From: Picochlorum sp. 'celeri'
Lineage: Eukaryota > Chlorophyta > Trebouxiophyceae
DNA: 64,000 nucleotides
Assembly: GCA_010909725.1 (NCBI GenBank)
Contig: JAACMV010000014.1
Location: 806,001-870,000, forward strand
Reading direction: 5' to 3'
Shown: one piece after another, positions 31,049-41,569 of the stretch
Layout: every line of letters starts with the position of its first letter
Numbering within the stretch: the first letter of the stretch is position 1
Translations under genes and position numbers: made by a program
Notes under the pieces: model-generated
Seen by the model: the letters and a program-made list of their open reading frames with translations, nothing else
The model's database searches: none
What the model was told of the DNA's origin: nothing

Positions 31049-32959
31049 ATGGATGCGGTCGCCTTGGGAGGTCCTTGCTCAGCTCGGGTGCACAGGGTGC
31101 CACTGGTGCAGCGAGTGAGAGTGCAGAATGCGGTGGTCTGTCGTCCAGGTATGCGACGAGGGTTACCAAGGATGCCTTTGGTGCAGTGTAATAGTTCACC
31201 GGAGCGGCGTGAGAAGAAGAGGCAGATGATTCCAGAGCCACAGGCTCATGGGATTGTAGAGGCTGTTGAACACCAGGTGAAAAAATTGGACGGTTTGTGG
31301 GGGCAGTTGGTGCCGATGACGTTTTTATTCTTTATGATGGCGTTTGTTAATACAATAATTGATAGTTTGAAGGATTCTTTAGTGATCACAGCAGTAGGAG
31401 GAGGGACAGAGGTGCTACCATATTTGTCCTTGTATGGTGTTTTGCCCAGCTCTGTGCTGTTTTTAGTAGTGTATTCGTGGGCTACTCGGAAAATGTCCCG
31501 TGAGAAGATTTTCAATGTGACCATGGGTGGATTTTTAATGTTTTATGCATCGTTTGCTTTGGTGTATCCTCACCATGAAGCTCTACATATATCATCACTT
31601 GCGGATTCTTTGCAGCAGGTGCTTCCAGCAGGGTTTTCTGGTCTTGTTGGAATGGTTAGGAATTGGCTTTTCACAGCATTTTACTGTGTTTCAGAGCTAT
31701 GGGGAGATGTCGTGCTGAGCTTGTTGTTTTGGGGACTAGCGAATGAGACCACGTCCATTGAGGATGCACCTTTGTTGTATCCCCTGTTTGGTATCGGTGC
31801 AAACATTGCTCAAACCTGTGCTGGGCGATCCTTGCGTTTGATATCTCAAGTGAGCGATTCAGTTCTAACGTATACACAGCAGGTTCAGCTGACTGTTACT
31901 GTGTGCGTCCTCATTGGTGTTGTCATTGCAGCAACGCATACCATGATTACGAGGACATTTGTGAAGAATCCCAGAGGATCAGCTGCTGATAGACTGCGTC
32001 ATTCCAAAACAGGGCATAGTAGTAATGGAAGCGTGCAACATAATGCAGATGTTGTGATAGATAATGAATCCAGCGTGCCAGGATTGAATTACTGCAATAT
32101 TCAGGATCGGTCTGCGACCGAGGCAGTAGGTGAGCCATCCACGAGTGCTGAGGTGCAAGAGGCGAAGAAGGAAGCGATGGGCCTGAAAGAGGCTTGGTTG
32201 TTCCTCGTAAAATCACCCCAAATTAGGTGTCTAGCAATTATGGCGCTTGCTCAGGGTCTGACAAATCGCATTTTAGAAGTCTCGTGGAAGCACTATTTGC
32301 ATGTTTTGCACCCCAGTCCTGTAGCGTACGCAGCTTTCTTGGGTGATACGGCGATGTGGACAGGTGCCGCAACAGGATTGCTGATGATTTTATCTCCACT
32401 TCTATTTGATCTCATGGGCTGGAGGGGTGTTGCGTCGGCTACGCCGAACATCATGCTGTTGGGAGGCATACCATTTTTCTGTTGTTGCATTATTTTTTCC
32501 TTCTTCTCATCAACCGCGCTGGGATCTGGTCTAATATCATTACGAGGTTTGGTTCTCACAGGAGCATTGTTGCAAGTCTTCTCTCGTGGATCAAAGTTCA
32601 GTCTTTTCAAACCAGCTGAAGAAATGGTGTATATTGGACTAGATGATGAAAGTAGAACAAAGGGCAAGGCTGCTATTGACGTTGTTGGTGCCCAGTCTGG
32701 GAAATCTGTTGGGTCAGTTTTACAACAAATGATGCTCATTATTACTGGAGGTTCCGTTTCCGGAATCATTCCTGTGTTAGCGATATTCTATGTCACCATG
32801 TTGTACCAATGGAAGGCGTCAGTGAATGACTTGGCAGAGCATGCAGATCCCAGCCATGTACACAGGGCATCTGTCATGGCTTCCCTAGATGACGAGGACG
32901 ACGATTCCTCATTGCCTGTAGATAACATTTCAAAACTTACATCTGGTGCAAATGCATAG
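31049..32959 (+). CDS. NTT: plastid ATP/ADP translocase (NTT family)
   Basis: A single exon encodes 636 residues. Residues 1-~65 are Arg/Val-rich and resemble a chloroplast transit peptide. The mature part has about 11-12 hydrophobic helices with the NTT signatures FNTIIDSLKDSLVIT-like (here VNTIIDSLKDSLVIT) and ELWGDVVLSLLFWGLAN. Late in the sequence come GKAAIDVVGAQSGKSVGS and RNA-free hydrophilic loops. NTT proteins exchange ATP for ADP across the inner plastid envelope to fuel dark metabolism; they are shared with Chlamydiae and Rickettsiae and were inherited early in the plant lineage. A central hydrophilic loop of ~65 residues (~310-375) is Ser/Asn-rich. The stop is only 20 bp from the RCC1 stop. 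Confidence 0.95.
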   Translation: MDAVALGGPCSARVHRVPLVQRVRVQNAVVCRPGMRRGLPRMPLVQCNSSPERREKKRQMIPEPQAHGIVEAVEHQVKKLDGLWGQLVPMTFLFFMMAFVNTIIDSLKDSLVITAVGGGTEVLPYLSLYGVLPSSVLFLVVYSWATRKMSREKIFNVTMGGFLMFYASFALVYPHHEALHISSLADSLQQVLPAGFSGLVGMVRNWLFTAFYCVSELWGDVVLSLLFWGLANETTSIEDAPLLYPLFGIGANIAQTCAGRSLRLISQVSDSVLTYTQQVQLTVTVCVLIGVVIAATHTMITRTFVKNPRGSAADRLRHSKTGHSSNGSVQHNADVVIDNESSVPGLNYCNIQDRSATEAVGEPSTSAEVQEAKKEAMGLKEAWLFLVKSPQIRCLAIMALAQGLTNRILEVSWKHYLHVLHPSPVAYAAFLGDTAMWTGAATGLLMILSPLLFDLMGWRGVASATPNIMLLGGIPFFCCCIIFSFFSSTALGSGLISLRGLVLTGALLQVFSRGSKFSLFKPAEEMVYIGLDDESRTKGKAAIDVVGAQSGKSVGSVLQQMMLIITGGSVSGIIPVLAIFYVTMLYQWKASVNDLAEHADPSHVHRASVMASLDDEDDDSSLPVDNISKLTSGANA

Positions 32960-32979
32960 GTGGAAAAGAATCATGTAAA

Positions 32980-34590
32980 TTAGTCATCATCATCTTCAGC
33001 TGCTTCACTATCAAGAGCATCCAGGACCAACTTTTTTGATATCAAATCCATGTACTCTTTATCTGCGTCGGATGATGTCCGACCTTGGATGTCATCGGTA
33101 TCTTGCTGTAATTCTCCATCTTCATCTTCCTCATCGTCCGCATCTGCATCATCTGCATGTGCACTATTGCTCCATGCATTCTTATTCTTGCTCGTGCTCC
33201 CTTGTGCAGACCCTGGTACACTTACGCTCCCCATCTTATCTAGATCGATAGACGTCTTTGCGCTTAAACTTTGCTGTGATTCTAGCCTTCTACTCCAGAT
33301 AGAATTGGTATTGTCTAAATCCCCATTGTCAGGCACAGCAAGCGCCATTGTATGCCTTCCTCCTGCAGCAGCACAAACCACCCACCATCGATCAGTACCC
33401 CCTGGAAGCTTCACTTCAACAGGGCTCACATAATCCTTTTCTGTACCCGTTCCCAGTCTTCCAAATGATCCCCTTCCCCATATCAGTATTCTCCCTTCAT
33501 CTGTCACCACAACAGTGTGAGTCCCACCACAGCTTGCTTCCACAATTCTCAGTCCCTCCAATCCCTCAACCTTGGTAGGTCTTAATCGACTTGCACCAGC
33601 AGGATCCCCTAATCCGAGTCTTCCATGCTCACCCCGTCCCCATACATACACTTCTCCATCCTCTGTAATGGCCAATGAATGCCACCCACCTGCTGCTATA
33701 TCTGACACCTTGACTCCAAAAAATCCCTCCTGTATCAAGGTAGGAACAGTCATATTAGATGTTGTTCCATTTCCAAGCTGACCGTAATCATTGATTCCCC
33801 ACGAATACACCTCACCATTAGAGGTGAGGGCGAGGTTATGAAAAGCACCACAGACTACTCGAACAAAATTCCCTGTGCTATCAATCCTCTTTGGTGCCCG
33901 GTTGACAGTCATCGAAAAATCCCCCCACTGCTCACCCCACATCCAAATCTGCCCATTATCTGTCAATGCTACAGAATGCATACCACCCGCATCAACCTGA
34001 ACAACCTTTAAATTTGTTACACACTTTTGTGGCTGCAACAAATCCCTCGTCCCTGGCTCTGCATCACATTGATTATACTCATTACCACCCCATGCCCAGC
34101 ATTGACCATCAACATCTACAGCAAGCGCATGCCACCCGCCAACGGCAACCTGAACAACATGTACACCCTGCAATCCCATAATCTTGCGTGGCTTTGGCAT
34201 GCACTCCTGATGTCCTTGTCCAAGAGTCGCGCGATCATTCCAACCCCATGAATACACCTGACCATCAGCTGTCACTGCCATGGTATTTCGACTTCCCGCC
34301 ACGATCGGAGACGCCCCAAACCGTCTCCCTCGAAATCGAGTCCCCAAAAGTCCCTCAATAACTTTGGGAGTCAGCACATCATCGAATGAATCGTTCACCA
34401 GACCCAATTGCCCATCTTCATTCACCCCCCATCCAAAACATACAGTCTCCACTGGAGGAGAGTACACAAAGCCAGGCAAACCTTTGCAAATAACCCCAAC
34501 GTCAGATTCTTCTCCACTACATGCAAACTCCTCTTCCTGTTCTTCCTCCTCCTCGTCTTCCAGGACGTTGGAGTACCTATATTCATCCAT
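32980..34590 (-). CDS. RCC1-repeat (seven-bladed propeller) protein, conserved plant type
   Basis: A single exon encodes 536 residues. An acidic N-terminus (EDEEEEEQEEE) is followed by about seven RCC1 repeats at ~48-405, each with W-G-x-N/G and GG-x-H-S/T motifs (GGWHALA, GGMHSVA, GAFHNLA, GGWHSLA, GGTHTVV, GGRHTMA). A Ser/Asp-rich disordered tail follows. Repeat sequence and spacing (FGWGVNEDGQLGL, WAWGGNEYNQC, VYVWGRGEHGRLGLGD) fit the Arabidopsis RCC1 family represented by AT5G16040/AT3G02510 rather than the Ran exchange factor itself. The UVR8 GWRHT photoreceptor motifs are not seen, so a UV-B receptor is unlikely. Function unknown; a binding scaffold is likely. Confidence 0.85.
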   Translation of the reverse strand: MDEYRYSNVLEDEEEEEQEEEFACSGEESDVGVICKGLPGFVYSPPVETVCFGWGVNEDGQLGLVNDSFDDVLTPKVIEGLLGTRFRGRRFGASPIVAGSRNTMAVTADGQVYSWGWNDRATLGQGHQECMPKPRKIMGLQGVHVVQVAVGGWHALAVDVDGQCWAWGGNEYNQCDAEPGTRDLLQPQKCVTNLKVVQVDAGGMHSVALTDNGQIWMWGEQWGDFSMTVNRAPKRIDSTGNFVRVVCGAFHNLALTSNGEVYSWGINDYGQLGNGTTSNMTVPTLIQEGFFGVKVSDIAAGGWHSLAITEDGEVYVWGRGEHGRLGLGDPAGASRLRPTKVEGLEGLRIVEASCGGTHTVVVTDEGRILIWGRGSFGRLGTGTEKDYVSPVEVKLPGGTDRWWVVCAAAGGRHTMALAVPDNGDLDNTNSIWSRRLESQQSLSAKTSIDLDKMGSVSVPGSAQGSTSKNKNAWSNSAHADDADADDEEDEDGELQQDTDDIQGRTSSDADKEYMDLISKKLVLDALDSEAAEDDDD

Positions 34591-35315
34591 TATATTGCTT
34601 ATTGTAGTACCACGGGTGAACTAGAGCGACAATTGAGGCCAAGCAAACCCGAGAGTGAATTGTATTCTCTACTAATGCAGACAAAGAAAACACAGCCCTC
34701 CAGTCGTTAATTGTATCCACTCAAGTCCTCAATTCCATCATCTAGATTTCAAGTTTATTTAGAAACAATCTTGGGCTGCAATTCGATGCCAACAAAAGAA
34801 GGCAGATTCTTCCTTAAAAAAATAGGACAGAACCACTCCAGGCTGCTTTCGCGGATATTCAACTCTGATGTGATACCGGAGACTGTTTCACATTATTAAA
34901 ATAGAAAAGTACATGTCCAGTATACCAACTTTGCATCGGTGAAGTAGAATACGGGCTAACAACAGTCATCGAGCGCTGAGAAATTTAACAACAACGGTGC
35001 GGTGTTTTACATGCGGGTTTTGGGGGATTGATAGAGATAAAACGGTATTATTTTACTAACAGTAGTGTTGGTTGGTGTCTGCACGGCCTGGTGTGTTTAT
35101 TTGATCAGGTCGTTCCGTCAAGCATTCGACACGGGCGGGTTTGCCTTTATTTGTGGGTGTACCGATTGGGATGCATGACATCATTTTTTACTGAATACTG
35201 GATAACGTTTTTACGCAGGTGTTGTGACCACCACACGCGTGGTCAACGAGAAGAATAGACGAGAGACATCCAAACAGGAAAAGGGTTGGTTGCCTCGTAG
35301 AGAACATCAATTAGG
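34591..35315. promoter_or_regulatory. divergent intergenic region, RCC1 / MLK kinase
   Basis: A 725 bp spacer between outward-facing starts. Small open frames (e.g. 35028-35258) have no coding character. A T/G-rich segment precedes the kinase start. Nothing more specific was recognised. Confidence 0.35.
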
Positions 35316-37106
35316 ATGCCTGCGGATGACGATCATATGAAGAAGAAGGACGATGGGGATGCGATGCCGGTACCTGAAAAGGTTCAGGTGGGCGGGAGTC
35401 CCGTGTATTTGATGGATAAGAAGCTTGGTAAGGGTGGATTTGGTCAAGTGTATCTTGGGAAAAGGGCACAGGCGACAAAGGATACGGAAGGACCGAATGC
35501 GAATCAAGTGGCGCTGAAATTAGAGCATAGGACGAGTAAAGGCTGCAACTATGGGCCTCCGTATGAGTGGTCTGTGTATGGGGCACTGGGAAATGTGCAT
35601 GGGATCCCCAAGGTTCACTACAAGGGCAGACAGGGAGATTACTACATTATTGTCATGGATATGCTTGGTCCTAGTCTTTGGGATGTATGGAATACGCAAG
35701 GACAACAAATGTCTCAAGAAATGGTGGCGTGTATCGCTGTGGAAGCGATTGCTATTTTGGAACGGCTTCATCAAAAGGGCTTTGTGCATGGAGATGTCAA
35801 GCCGGAGAATTTTTTGCTTGGTGCTCCTGGAACAACGAATGAGAAAAAGTTATGGCTAGTTGATTTGGGACTGGCAACGCGCTGGAGGGATTTGCTGTGC
35901 GGAACGCATGTGGAATACGATCAGAGGCCAGATGTGTTTCGTGGAACAGTCAGGTATGCATCTGTTCATGCACACCTGGGAAGAACAGCGTCGCGAAGAG
36001 ATGATTTGGAATCATTAGCATATACTCTTTTATTCTTACTCCGTGGAAGGCTTCCATGGCAGGGATACCAAGGTGACAATAAAGGATTTTTAGTGTGCAA
36101 AAAGAAGATGGCAACATCGCCTGATGTTCTGTGTCGATACAGCCCGCCACCATTTAGAAGGTTTACTGAGGCTGTTATTAATCTGAAGTTTGACGATGAT
36201 CCAAAATATAGTTCATATATGGCATTGTTTGAGCCTTTATGTGGACCTCCTGGACCTTCTAGGCCGCTGATGATAGACTTGGAGAATCGTGTTGGTCAAA
36301 AGAGAGCACGGGATGGTCAAGCTCCAACAGATGATGAACTCGATCTCCCAGCTTCGAAGAAGCGCGTCCGTCTGGGTCTTCCAGCGACACAATGGATAAC
36401 GGTGTATAATGCACATAGACCAATGAAGCAACGGTATCATTACAATGTGGCGAATAACAGAGTATCCCAGCATGTGGAGAAGGGCAATGATGATGGGCTA
36501 TTTGTCTCCTCTGTGGCATGCTGCCAGGATCTCTGGGGCTTGATCATGGATGCAGGAACTGGGTTCTCACAGCAAGTGTATTCATTAAACCCACACTTTT
36601 TGCCAAAAGACTGGATCATGGAGCGATGGGAAGATGGATTCTATATCACAGCCATGGCTGGATCTGCTGGTGGATCATCGCTGGTGGTCATGTCCAAAGG
36701 GACTCCATATACACAGCAAAGTTATAAAGTATCCGAATCTTTCCCATTCAAATGGATTAATAAGAAGTGGAAGGAAGGGTTTTATGTCACATCCATGGCA
36801 ACATCCCACTCCAGATGGGCAGTTGTCATGTCTAGAAATGCAGGATTTGTGGACCAATGCGTAGAATTAGATTTCCAATACCCATCAGAGGGTATTCATA
36901 GGCGATGGGATGCTGGATATAGAATTACATCGTGTGCTGCAACGCCTGACCAAGCTGCCTTTGTTCTCTCAGTTCCAAAGAGGCGTCCAGGAGATGAAAC
37001 CCAAGAAACGCTCAGAACAAGCGCCTTCCCATCGAGTCACGTCAAAGATAAATGGGCGAAGAATTTATATATCGCCGGTGTCGCGTATGGTAGAACTGTC
37101 AGTTAA
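35316..37106 (+). CDS. casein kinase I-like kinase of the plant MUT9/PPK (MLK) family
   Basis: A single exon encodes 596 residues. The kinase domain covers ~30-310: [11 protein letters not shown] glycine loop, ALKLEH with catalytic Lys, [11 protein letters not shown] catalytic loop (HGD in place of HRD, as is typical of this family), DLGLA metal-binding motif, and [15 protein letters not shown] (the CK1-type substitute for APE). A basic segment follows (KKRVRLG, ~345-355). Then comes the family-specific C-terminal domain of repeated WxxGFYxTxMA blocks (~360-590), the same arrangement as plant MLK/PPK kinases. Chlamydomonas MUT9 phosphorylates histone H3 Thr3 and H2A; Arabidopsis PPKs act on light-signalling factors. 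Nuclear function is inferred. Its stop is 5 bp from the TsaE stop. Confidence 0.92.
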   Translation: MPADDDHMKKKDDGDAMPVPEKVQVGGSPVYLMDKKLGKGGFGQVYLGKRAQATKDTEGPNANQVALKLEHRTSKGCNYGPPYEWSVYGALGNVHGIPKVHYKGRQGDYYIIVMDMLGPSLWDVWNTQGQQMSQEMVACIAVEAIAILERLHQKGFVHGDVKPENFLLGAPGTTNEKKLWLVDLGLATRWRDLLCGTHVEYDQRPDVFRGTVRYASVHAHLGRTASRRDDLESLAYTLLFLLRGRLPWQGYQGDNKGFLVCKKKMATSPDVLCRYSPPPFRRFTEAVINLKFDDDPKYSSYMALFEPLCGPPGPSRPLMIDLENRVGQKRARDGQAPTDDELDLPASKKRVRLGLPATQWITVYNAHRPMKQRYHYNVANNRVSQHVEKGNDDGLFVSSVACCQDLWGLIMDAGTGFSQQVYSLNPHFLPKDWIMERWEDGFYITAMAGSAGGSSLVVMSKGTPYTQQSYKVSESFPFKWINKKWKEGFYVTSMATSHSRWAVVMSRNAGFVDQCVELDFQYPSEGIHRRWDAGYRITSCAATPDQAAFVLSVPKRRPGDETQETLRTSAFPSSHVKDKWAKNLYIAGVAYGRTVS

Positions 37107-37111
37107 TTATT

Positions 37112-37865
37112 TTACACGGATAGATACTGTAACCCTAGTGCGTCACCCCGTTGCTCAATGTGCTCACTTAGTGTCTCCACGACACGCGTCCACTGAGGTC
37201 CAAATCCTCGTATATCAATGATGCGTTCATCCTTCTCATCTGGTGGAGACGACGATGACGTCAACCGAAATGACAGCTCGACCCGTTCATCTGGCACCAG
37301 CCCCAAAGGCTCCAGTACTTGAGGCCATTCAACAAGACACACACCAGACCGCACCGTATTCTCAAAATCTAATCGCTCAACACCACTATAATTTTCATCT
37401 AAAAGCCTATATAAATCGTAATGATGAATCATTGGTGGGCCATCATTCATACCAGAGTACATGTTGTGCAACAGAAATGTAGGAGATGGAACCTCCATCT
37501 CCTCATCATCCAACGCAAAACGAATAAATTCTCGACTGCAGCAACAACAATGTTCATAGTAGTACTCATAATATTTGAAACGCGTCGCATGCATTACCAT
37601 ACCTAAAATAACTCTTTCCAGCTCCAACATCACCAAACAGCAGGTAACAGTCCCCAGGCATGCACTTTTGCCTCGCAAAATACGCCGCCAGAACAGCTGT
37701 CGCGTCTTGTGATGTCGATAAAACCTGTACTCGTGCACACAAGGGCCCTTGATCTCCACCACGTGATCCTAGACAGCGACAACCAAGAAACTCCTGCCCT
37801 CTCCTTGGTGGGTGTCTCTGCAGACACCTTGAATACTGCAACACGGATCGAACGGCTCTATTCAT
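37112..37865 (-). CDS. TSAE: TsaE-type ATPase of tRNA threonylcarbamoyladenosine synthesis, organelle-targeted
   Basis: Exons 37603-37865 and 37112-37535, joined across a 67 nt intron that splits a Ser codon right after the P-loop, encode 228 residues. Walker A is GDVGAGKS (78-85). It is followed by VPSPTF (TsaE signature PSPTF) and YDLYRL (Walker B-like). Then comes VEWPQVL. The first ~50 residues are Arg/Cys/Gly-rich and resemble an organelle presequence; bacterial TsaE is ~155 residues. With TsaB/TsaD-type partners it supports t6A37 modification of tRNAs in organelles. Mitochondrial or plastid location cannot be decided from the sequence. Confidence 0.9.
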
Positions 37866-38204
37866 CCCCTCTTGAATTCATTGTATGAAACAATTTTATA
37901 TCGTCATTTAATGAAATATCAACAATCGACAAAATACTCTCAATCATCCGAAATATTCCTAATTTGAGAGATTTTTCAAACATCTAAAATACAGCAGTTG
38001 AATGGCCCATTGTTGATTCGATATCAATCTGACAGAATACTTGGCAAAATCAATTCTGAGTGTACCATTATAATGGATCACCTCTGACTATCGTATCGGG
38101 AGAAGGACCGTGTCGTGCATTGTCGCCTTGTTTTGCAGCCAATTGTTCCAAAGACCCAAGCATGTGGTCTTCTTTTTCTTCTTCGTAATCCTTGAAGAAG
38201 AATC
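37866..38204. promoter_or_regulatory. divergent promoter, TsaE / PEX10
   Basis: A 339 bp spacer with no open frame of note. A/T-rich in the middle, with a pyrimidine-rich CTTCTTTTTCTTCTTC run just before the PEX10 start. Confidence 0.4.
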
Positions 38205-39369
38205 ATGGATAAAAACAAAGAAATTCCTGTGTTTCCAGGTGCCACGCACGCGAGTGTGGTGAGGGCCCATGAAAAGGACCAGGGATACTTGGGAGAGTTC
38301 AATTCTCGTTGCTATGATCTTGTTCGACGGATTCTCGGTTCTCATACTGCCCTTTTGTGGCGACGGTATGTCATCATGTGTGTCGTGGTATTGGCATTGG
38401 CCTATACATGAAGGGTCGTATGGGTGCAGGGAAATCAAGCTCATGTCTGATATGGTGTATTACCATCAGACAATTGGCTGTGGTACGAGTACCTTGGGGG
38501 AAGAGTACTGCTCCATCATGAGGGTGGATTCTAGAACAAGCCATTCTATTGGAAAATTGAGAAATACCATGCTGGCCATGCTTCAGGCTCTTAGTCCATA
38601 TGTTGATGATGCTGCCGAGGCATGGCGTGAGAGGCAGCGAGGGGGCATGCCAGATATGTCTGTTGATGCGCAGTTACTGCGGGTATCGAGAAGTATGAAT
38701 CGATCGAGTCAAGAGCAAACTTCTAGATATATTGCATGGATGGAGCGCTTGTATACGCGTGCTTGCGAGAAGGCGACGCAGATGGTCTCTGGACTTCCAG
38801 GGAGGGACACTGGTGCATCCATTCTTCTGTGGATTGTCGAGCATAAAAGCACTCTATTACGGATGCATCTCGCTCTTTTTTATTTATTTAGAGTATATTA
38901 TCACATACCCAAACGAATCCTGGGCATACGGTACCGAGGATATGGGAGACATGGGAATGCCAGTGAGCCTGTGACACTGTATACAATTCTGGGGATTTTG
39001 TTACTCTCTCAGGCGTCATCTACCGCGTTGATGTGGGCTATAGGTATGGTACATAGAAATAATAAAAGAGATGGGCGTATTGCCGAGCAGCAGACCAGTG
39101 ACGGTGTTGCGTTGTATGATTACCAAGGGAATGTGGTTGTCAGGGATCTGATGGCAGACCAAGACCACATGGACCATCCATCGACGAGTCACGGACACAA
39201 ATGCCCATTATGCCTATCACAGAGGCAAGTGCCGACTGCAACTCCATGTGGACACGTGTTCTGTTGGACCTGTATTGGCGAATGGTGCAGCAAGAAACCA
39301 GAGTGTCCCCTCTGCCGATCCATGGCATTGCCGTCACAACTCGTTGTGGTCAGGCATGCTGACTTTTAA
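38205..39369 (+). CDS. PEX10: peroxisome biogenesis RING ubiquitin ligase PEX10
   Basis: Exons 38205-38365 and 38430-39369 (64 nt intron, splitting an Arg codon) encode 366 residues, typical for PEX10. The N-terminus contains VVRAHEKDQGY and TLGEEYCSI, both characteristic of PEX10. Hydrophobic helices in the middle form the Pex2/Pex12-type membrane domain. The C-terminal RING (~318-355) is CPLC...CGHVFCWTCIGEWC...CPLC, with the usual C3HC4 ligands. With PEX2 and PEX12 it ubiquitinates the PEX5 receptor for recycling at the peroxisome membrane. The start is the first ATG of a leader that splices in frame. Confidence 0.95.
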
Positions 39370-39456
39370 TTTGGTGCAATGATGGTTTAAAAGATATGGA
39401 CAAAAAAATGTATGCAAAGAAGTCAGAAAAATACAAAATAAGGCAGTATGGCACAC

Positions 39457-39957
39457 TCATATTGACAAATTCAGCAACAGAATGGCCAACCCAAGGAAGG
39501 ACACCATCATGTATTGGACAGAACTGATGCTCTGCAGCTTCTTTTCGTCCTGCTCCAATGATAACCATCCCGGTGTCATTTGTTCTCGAGAAGAAACTCT
39601 CCGCGGTGTTGTATCGCATGATGATGGTCCACCATCATTATCATCTTGGCTATCCTCACGATGCGTACGCATCGTACGAGCACGTGGAGTTGCCACGTGA
39701 GCCGAACTATGCTGCTTCAGAGTCTCTTCCACCCACTGGGACACAAACTCGTCTTTTCTCACACGCTGTGCATTTGCAGAGCGTTCTACTCTTCCATATA
39801 TATCGTGTGAAGAATACTCGCCTGCCTGATCGTCCGAATGTATCCACAGAGAGTCAATAATATCCCTACGCCTCTCGCAGTTCATCGCATCGTGTTTGTC
39901 CTGGACTTGGGTCAAAAACACCTCCCGGCTGGGTGTCGTATGACACTGATATGACAT
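39457..39957 (-). CDS. tail-anchored membrane protein of unknown function
   Basis: A single exon encodes 166 residues. The body is hydrophilic, rich in Arg, Asp, Ser and Gln. The last ~20 residues (VQYMMVSFLGLAILLLNLSI) form a single hydrophobic segment at the extreme C-terminus with no positive residues after it, the layout of a tail-anchored protein inserted by the GET pathway. No family is recognised; the region around DEFVSQWVEETLKQ could be a helix. Nothing identifies it as a SNARE or peroxin. It is convergent with PEX10 (87 bp between stops). Confidence 0.55.
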   Translation of the reverse strand: MSYQCHTTPSREVFLTQVQDKHDAMNCERRRDIIDSLWIHSDDQAGEYSSHDIYGRVERSANAQRVRKDEFVSQWVEETLKQHSSAHVATPRARTMRTHREDSQDDNDGGPSSCDTTPRRVSSREQMTPGWLSLEQDEKKLQSISSVQYMMVSFLGLAILLLNLSI

Positions 39958-40731
39958 GCCTATATATAATTGTTGATACTTCTTCTCAGATGAATCAAAT
40001 ACGCAGAGAACGCATCGCAGAAAGCCTCAGTCGTAGAAAATCCTTTCCCGTACAACCAAGATAGCCTCTGTGACACGACTAGACCGGATCGGACAGCAGT
40101 TTTTGATCTTTTACTTTATAATTGATGTATTGTATACATCTGCTTGAGGTTTATTGCCGGTCTAACTAGTACACAGTCGTGGAACATGAGACCTACGTGT
40201 ACTTACTTGGACATCCCATCGAGCCCTACCCTTGATGGGACACTATTCCATTTCACGACAAGTCCTCTCCTATTGCATAATATTGGGCCCGTTCTTCTGC
40301 AGATTTCCCTGTTGCTTTGTCTGTACCAAGGTTTTGAGACTTTATATGCTGTACCCAAGGTTCTGCGCCCACTATGTGTGCATGACCATGGCCATGCATT
40401 CGCAGAATGATGCTCATGCATGCATGCATGCATGGGTATATTCGCCCGCCACGCGTTATTCATCGTCGAACCATCCAAGAGCGTCATTGTCAACACGCGG
40501 ACTTCCACGAGGGCGTACACAAAGATGAGGAACCTGCGTCACGTACACGTCACAAGTTTTTTGAATACATTCATTCACGACGTGCATTGTGCATTGTTCA
40601 CGTTGAGCATTCTTTCCACTTCGTTCCTTATTGTTTTGGTGCAGTGAAGCGCTGACTCGTGAAACCACTTACGCGTCCAGAAACATCCATCTATACGAGT
40701 TCATACATTCCGCATTTTTTGTCTATATTGA
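39958..40731. promoter_or_regulatory. divergent intergenic region, tail-anchored protein / SRPBCC
   Basis: A 774 bp spacer. It contains five tandem CATG units (40415-40434) and several short frames in both directions (e.g. 40203-40520 minus) without a coding appearance. No promoter motif identified. Confidence 0.35.
40415..40434. repeat. (CATG)5 self-complementary tandem repeat
   Basis: Five consecutive CATG tetramers form a 20 bp perfect palindrome in the intergenic region before the SRPBCC gene. A plain simple repeat is the default reading. Confidence 0.9.
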
Positions 40732-41427
40732 ATGCTCTTGACCACAATGAGGCCTGATACCGGTGTACTTGGCATAGGAAGGAATACCAAACAGAAACGC
40801 TTGCTCCATGCGGGCATTTCACCTTCAAGTGGATTGGATTCCTCGCAATCAAAAGCTTTTGCTGGATATACGTGTGTGGGATTGGTGGGCGCTAAACCTC
40901 ATGAGGTGTGGGACATGATTAGTGAACCCTCGAGGACGTGGGCAAGTTGGCTGACCTCGGTGAGCTCCGTGCAAGAGGTGGACAGTAGACCGCTGTCTGA
41001 GGATACACAAGAGTATGAAGTGATTCAAAAAGCCATCATGAGCTTGTGTGGATACAGCATGCAGGCAGACATGCATTTGGTGGTGCATTCGAATGCCTCT
41101 AACAAACAAGTGACCTTCACACTCAAGAAGAAGAACAAACTCATGCGTTCAATTCAGGGGAGGTTTCAAGTGTGGTCATTGGGAGATGGAAAAGTGATTA
41201 AGGAGCAGCTTGGGCACTTGAACGCGGACGAGTTGCACGATTTGTTGGAGAAGCATGGGGTTGATGAGCATCAGCTTCAGGATGTCTCTGTGGTTCTTTT
41301 GGAACAAACAGTGAATCCATACATGTCTCCTCCTCCCGGTTTCAGGGGAATGTTGAAGCGTCATCTTGGCAACCACTTTGAATCTATGATTGCCGACTTG
41401 CAAAATGCTCCATTTGCAATGTCATGA
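40732..41427 (+). CDS. SRPBCC/START-like ligand-binding protein (tentative)
   Basis: A single exon encodes 231 residues. From ~45 the sequence has the pattern of a polyketide-cyclase/START fold: a beta strand (YTCVGLVGA) followed by KPHEVWDMISEPSRTWASWL, then alternating strands (QADMHLVVHS, KQVTFTLKKK, IQGRFQVWSL) and a long C-terminal helix ending LGNHFESMIADL. Such proteins bind lipids, sterols or polyketides in a cavity. The first ~40 residues are Arg/Lys/Ser-rich and could be an organelle transit peptide. The family assignment rests on pattern only. Confidence 0.55.
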   Translation: MLLTTMRPDTGVLGIGRNTKQKRLLHAGISPSSGLDSSQSKAFAGYTCVGLVGAKPHEVWDMISEPSRTWASWLTSVSSVQEVDSRPLSEDTQEYEVIQKAIMSLCGYSMQADMHLVVHSNASNKQVTFTLKKKNKLMRSIQGRFQVWSLGDGKVIKEQLGHLNADELHDLLEKHGVDEHQLQDVSVVLLEQTVNPYMSPPPGFRGMLKRHLGNHFESMIADLQNAPFAMS

Positions 41428-41569
41428 GCATCACACTATGTACACATATTCCCTATAGGGTGCTTTTTGAATTGGATACTGTCGCCTTATTTCTCATATT
41501 AAGTATCGTCTATTTGATGTATCACAAAATATCAACAAAATAAAATATATTCCGATGGAGCATGAAAAT

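Noticed and set aside
32980..34590. RCC1 gene as a UVR8 UV-B photoreceptor
   Set aside because: The GWRHT triad motifs with the three core Trp residues are not seen; repeat sequences fit the AT5G16040-like RCC1 family.
40203..40528. Overlapping ~100-codon frames on both strands before the SRPBCC gene
   Set aside because: They run through the CATG repeat, conflict with each other, and have no recognisable protein features.
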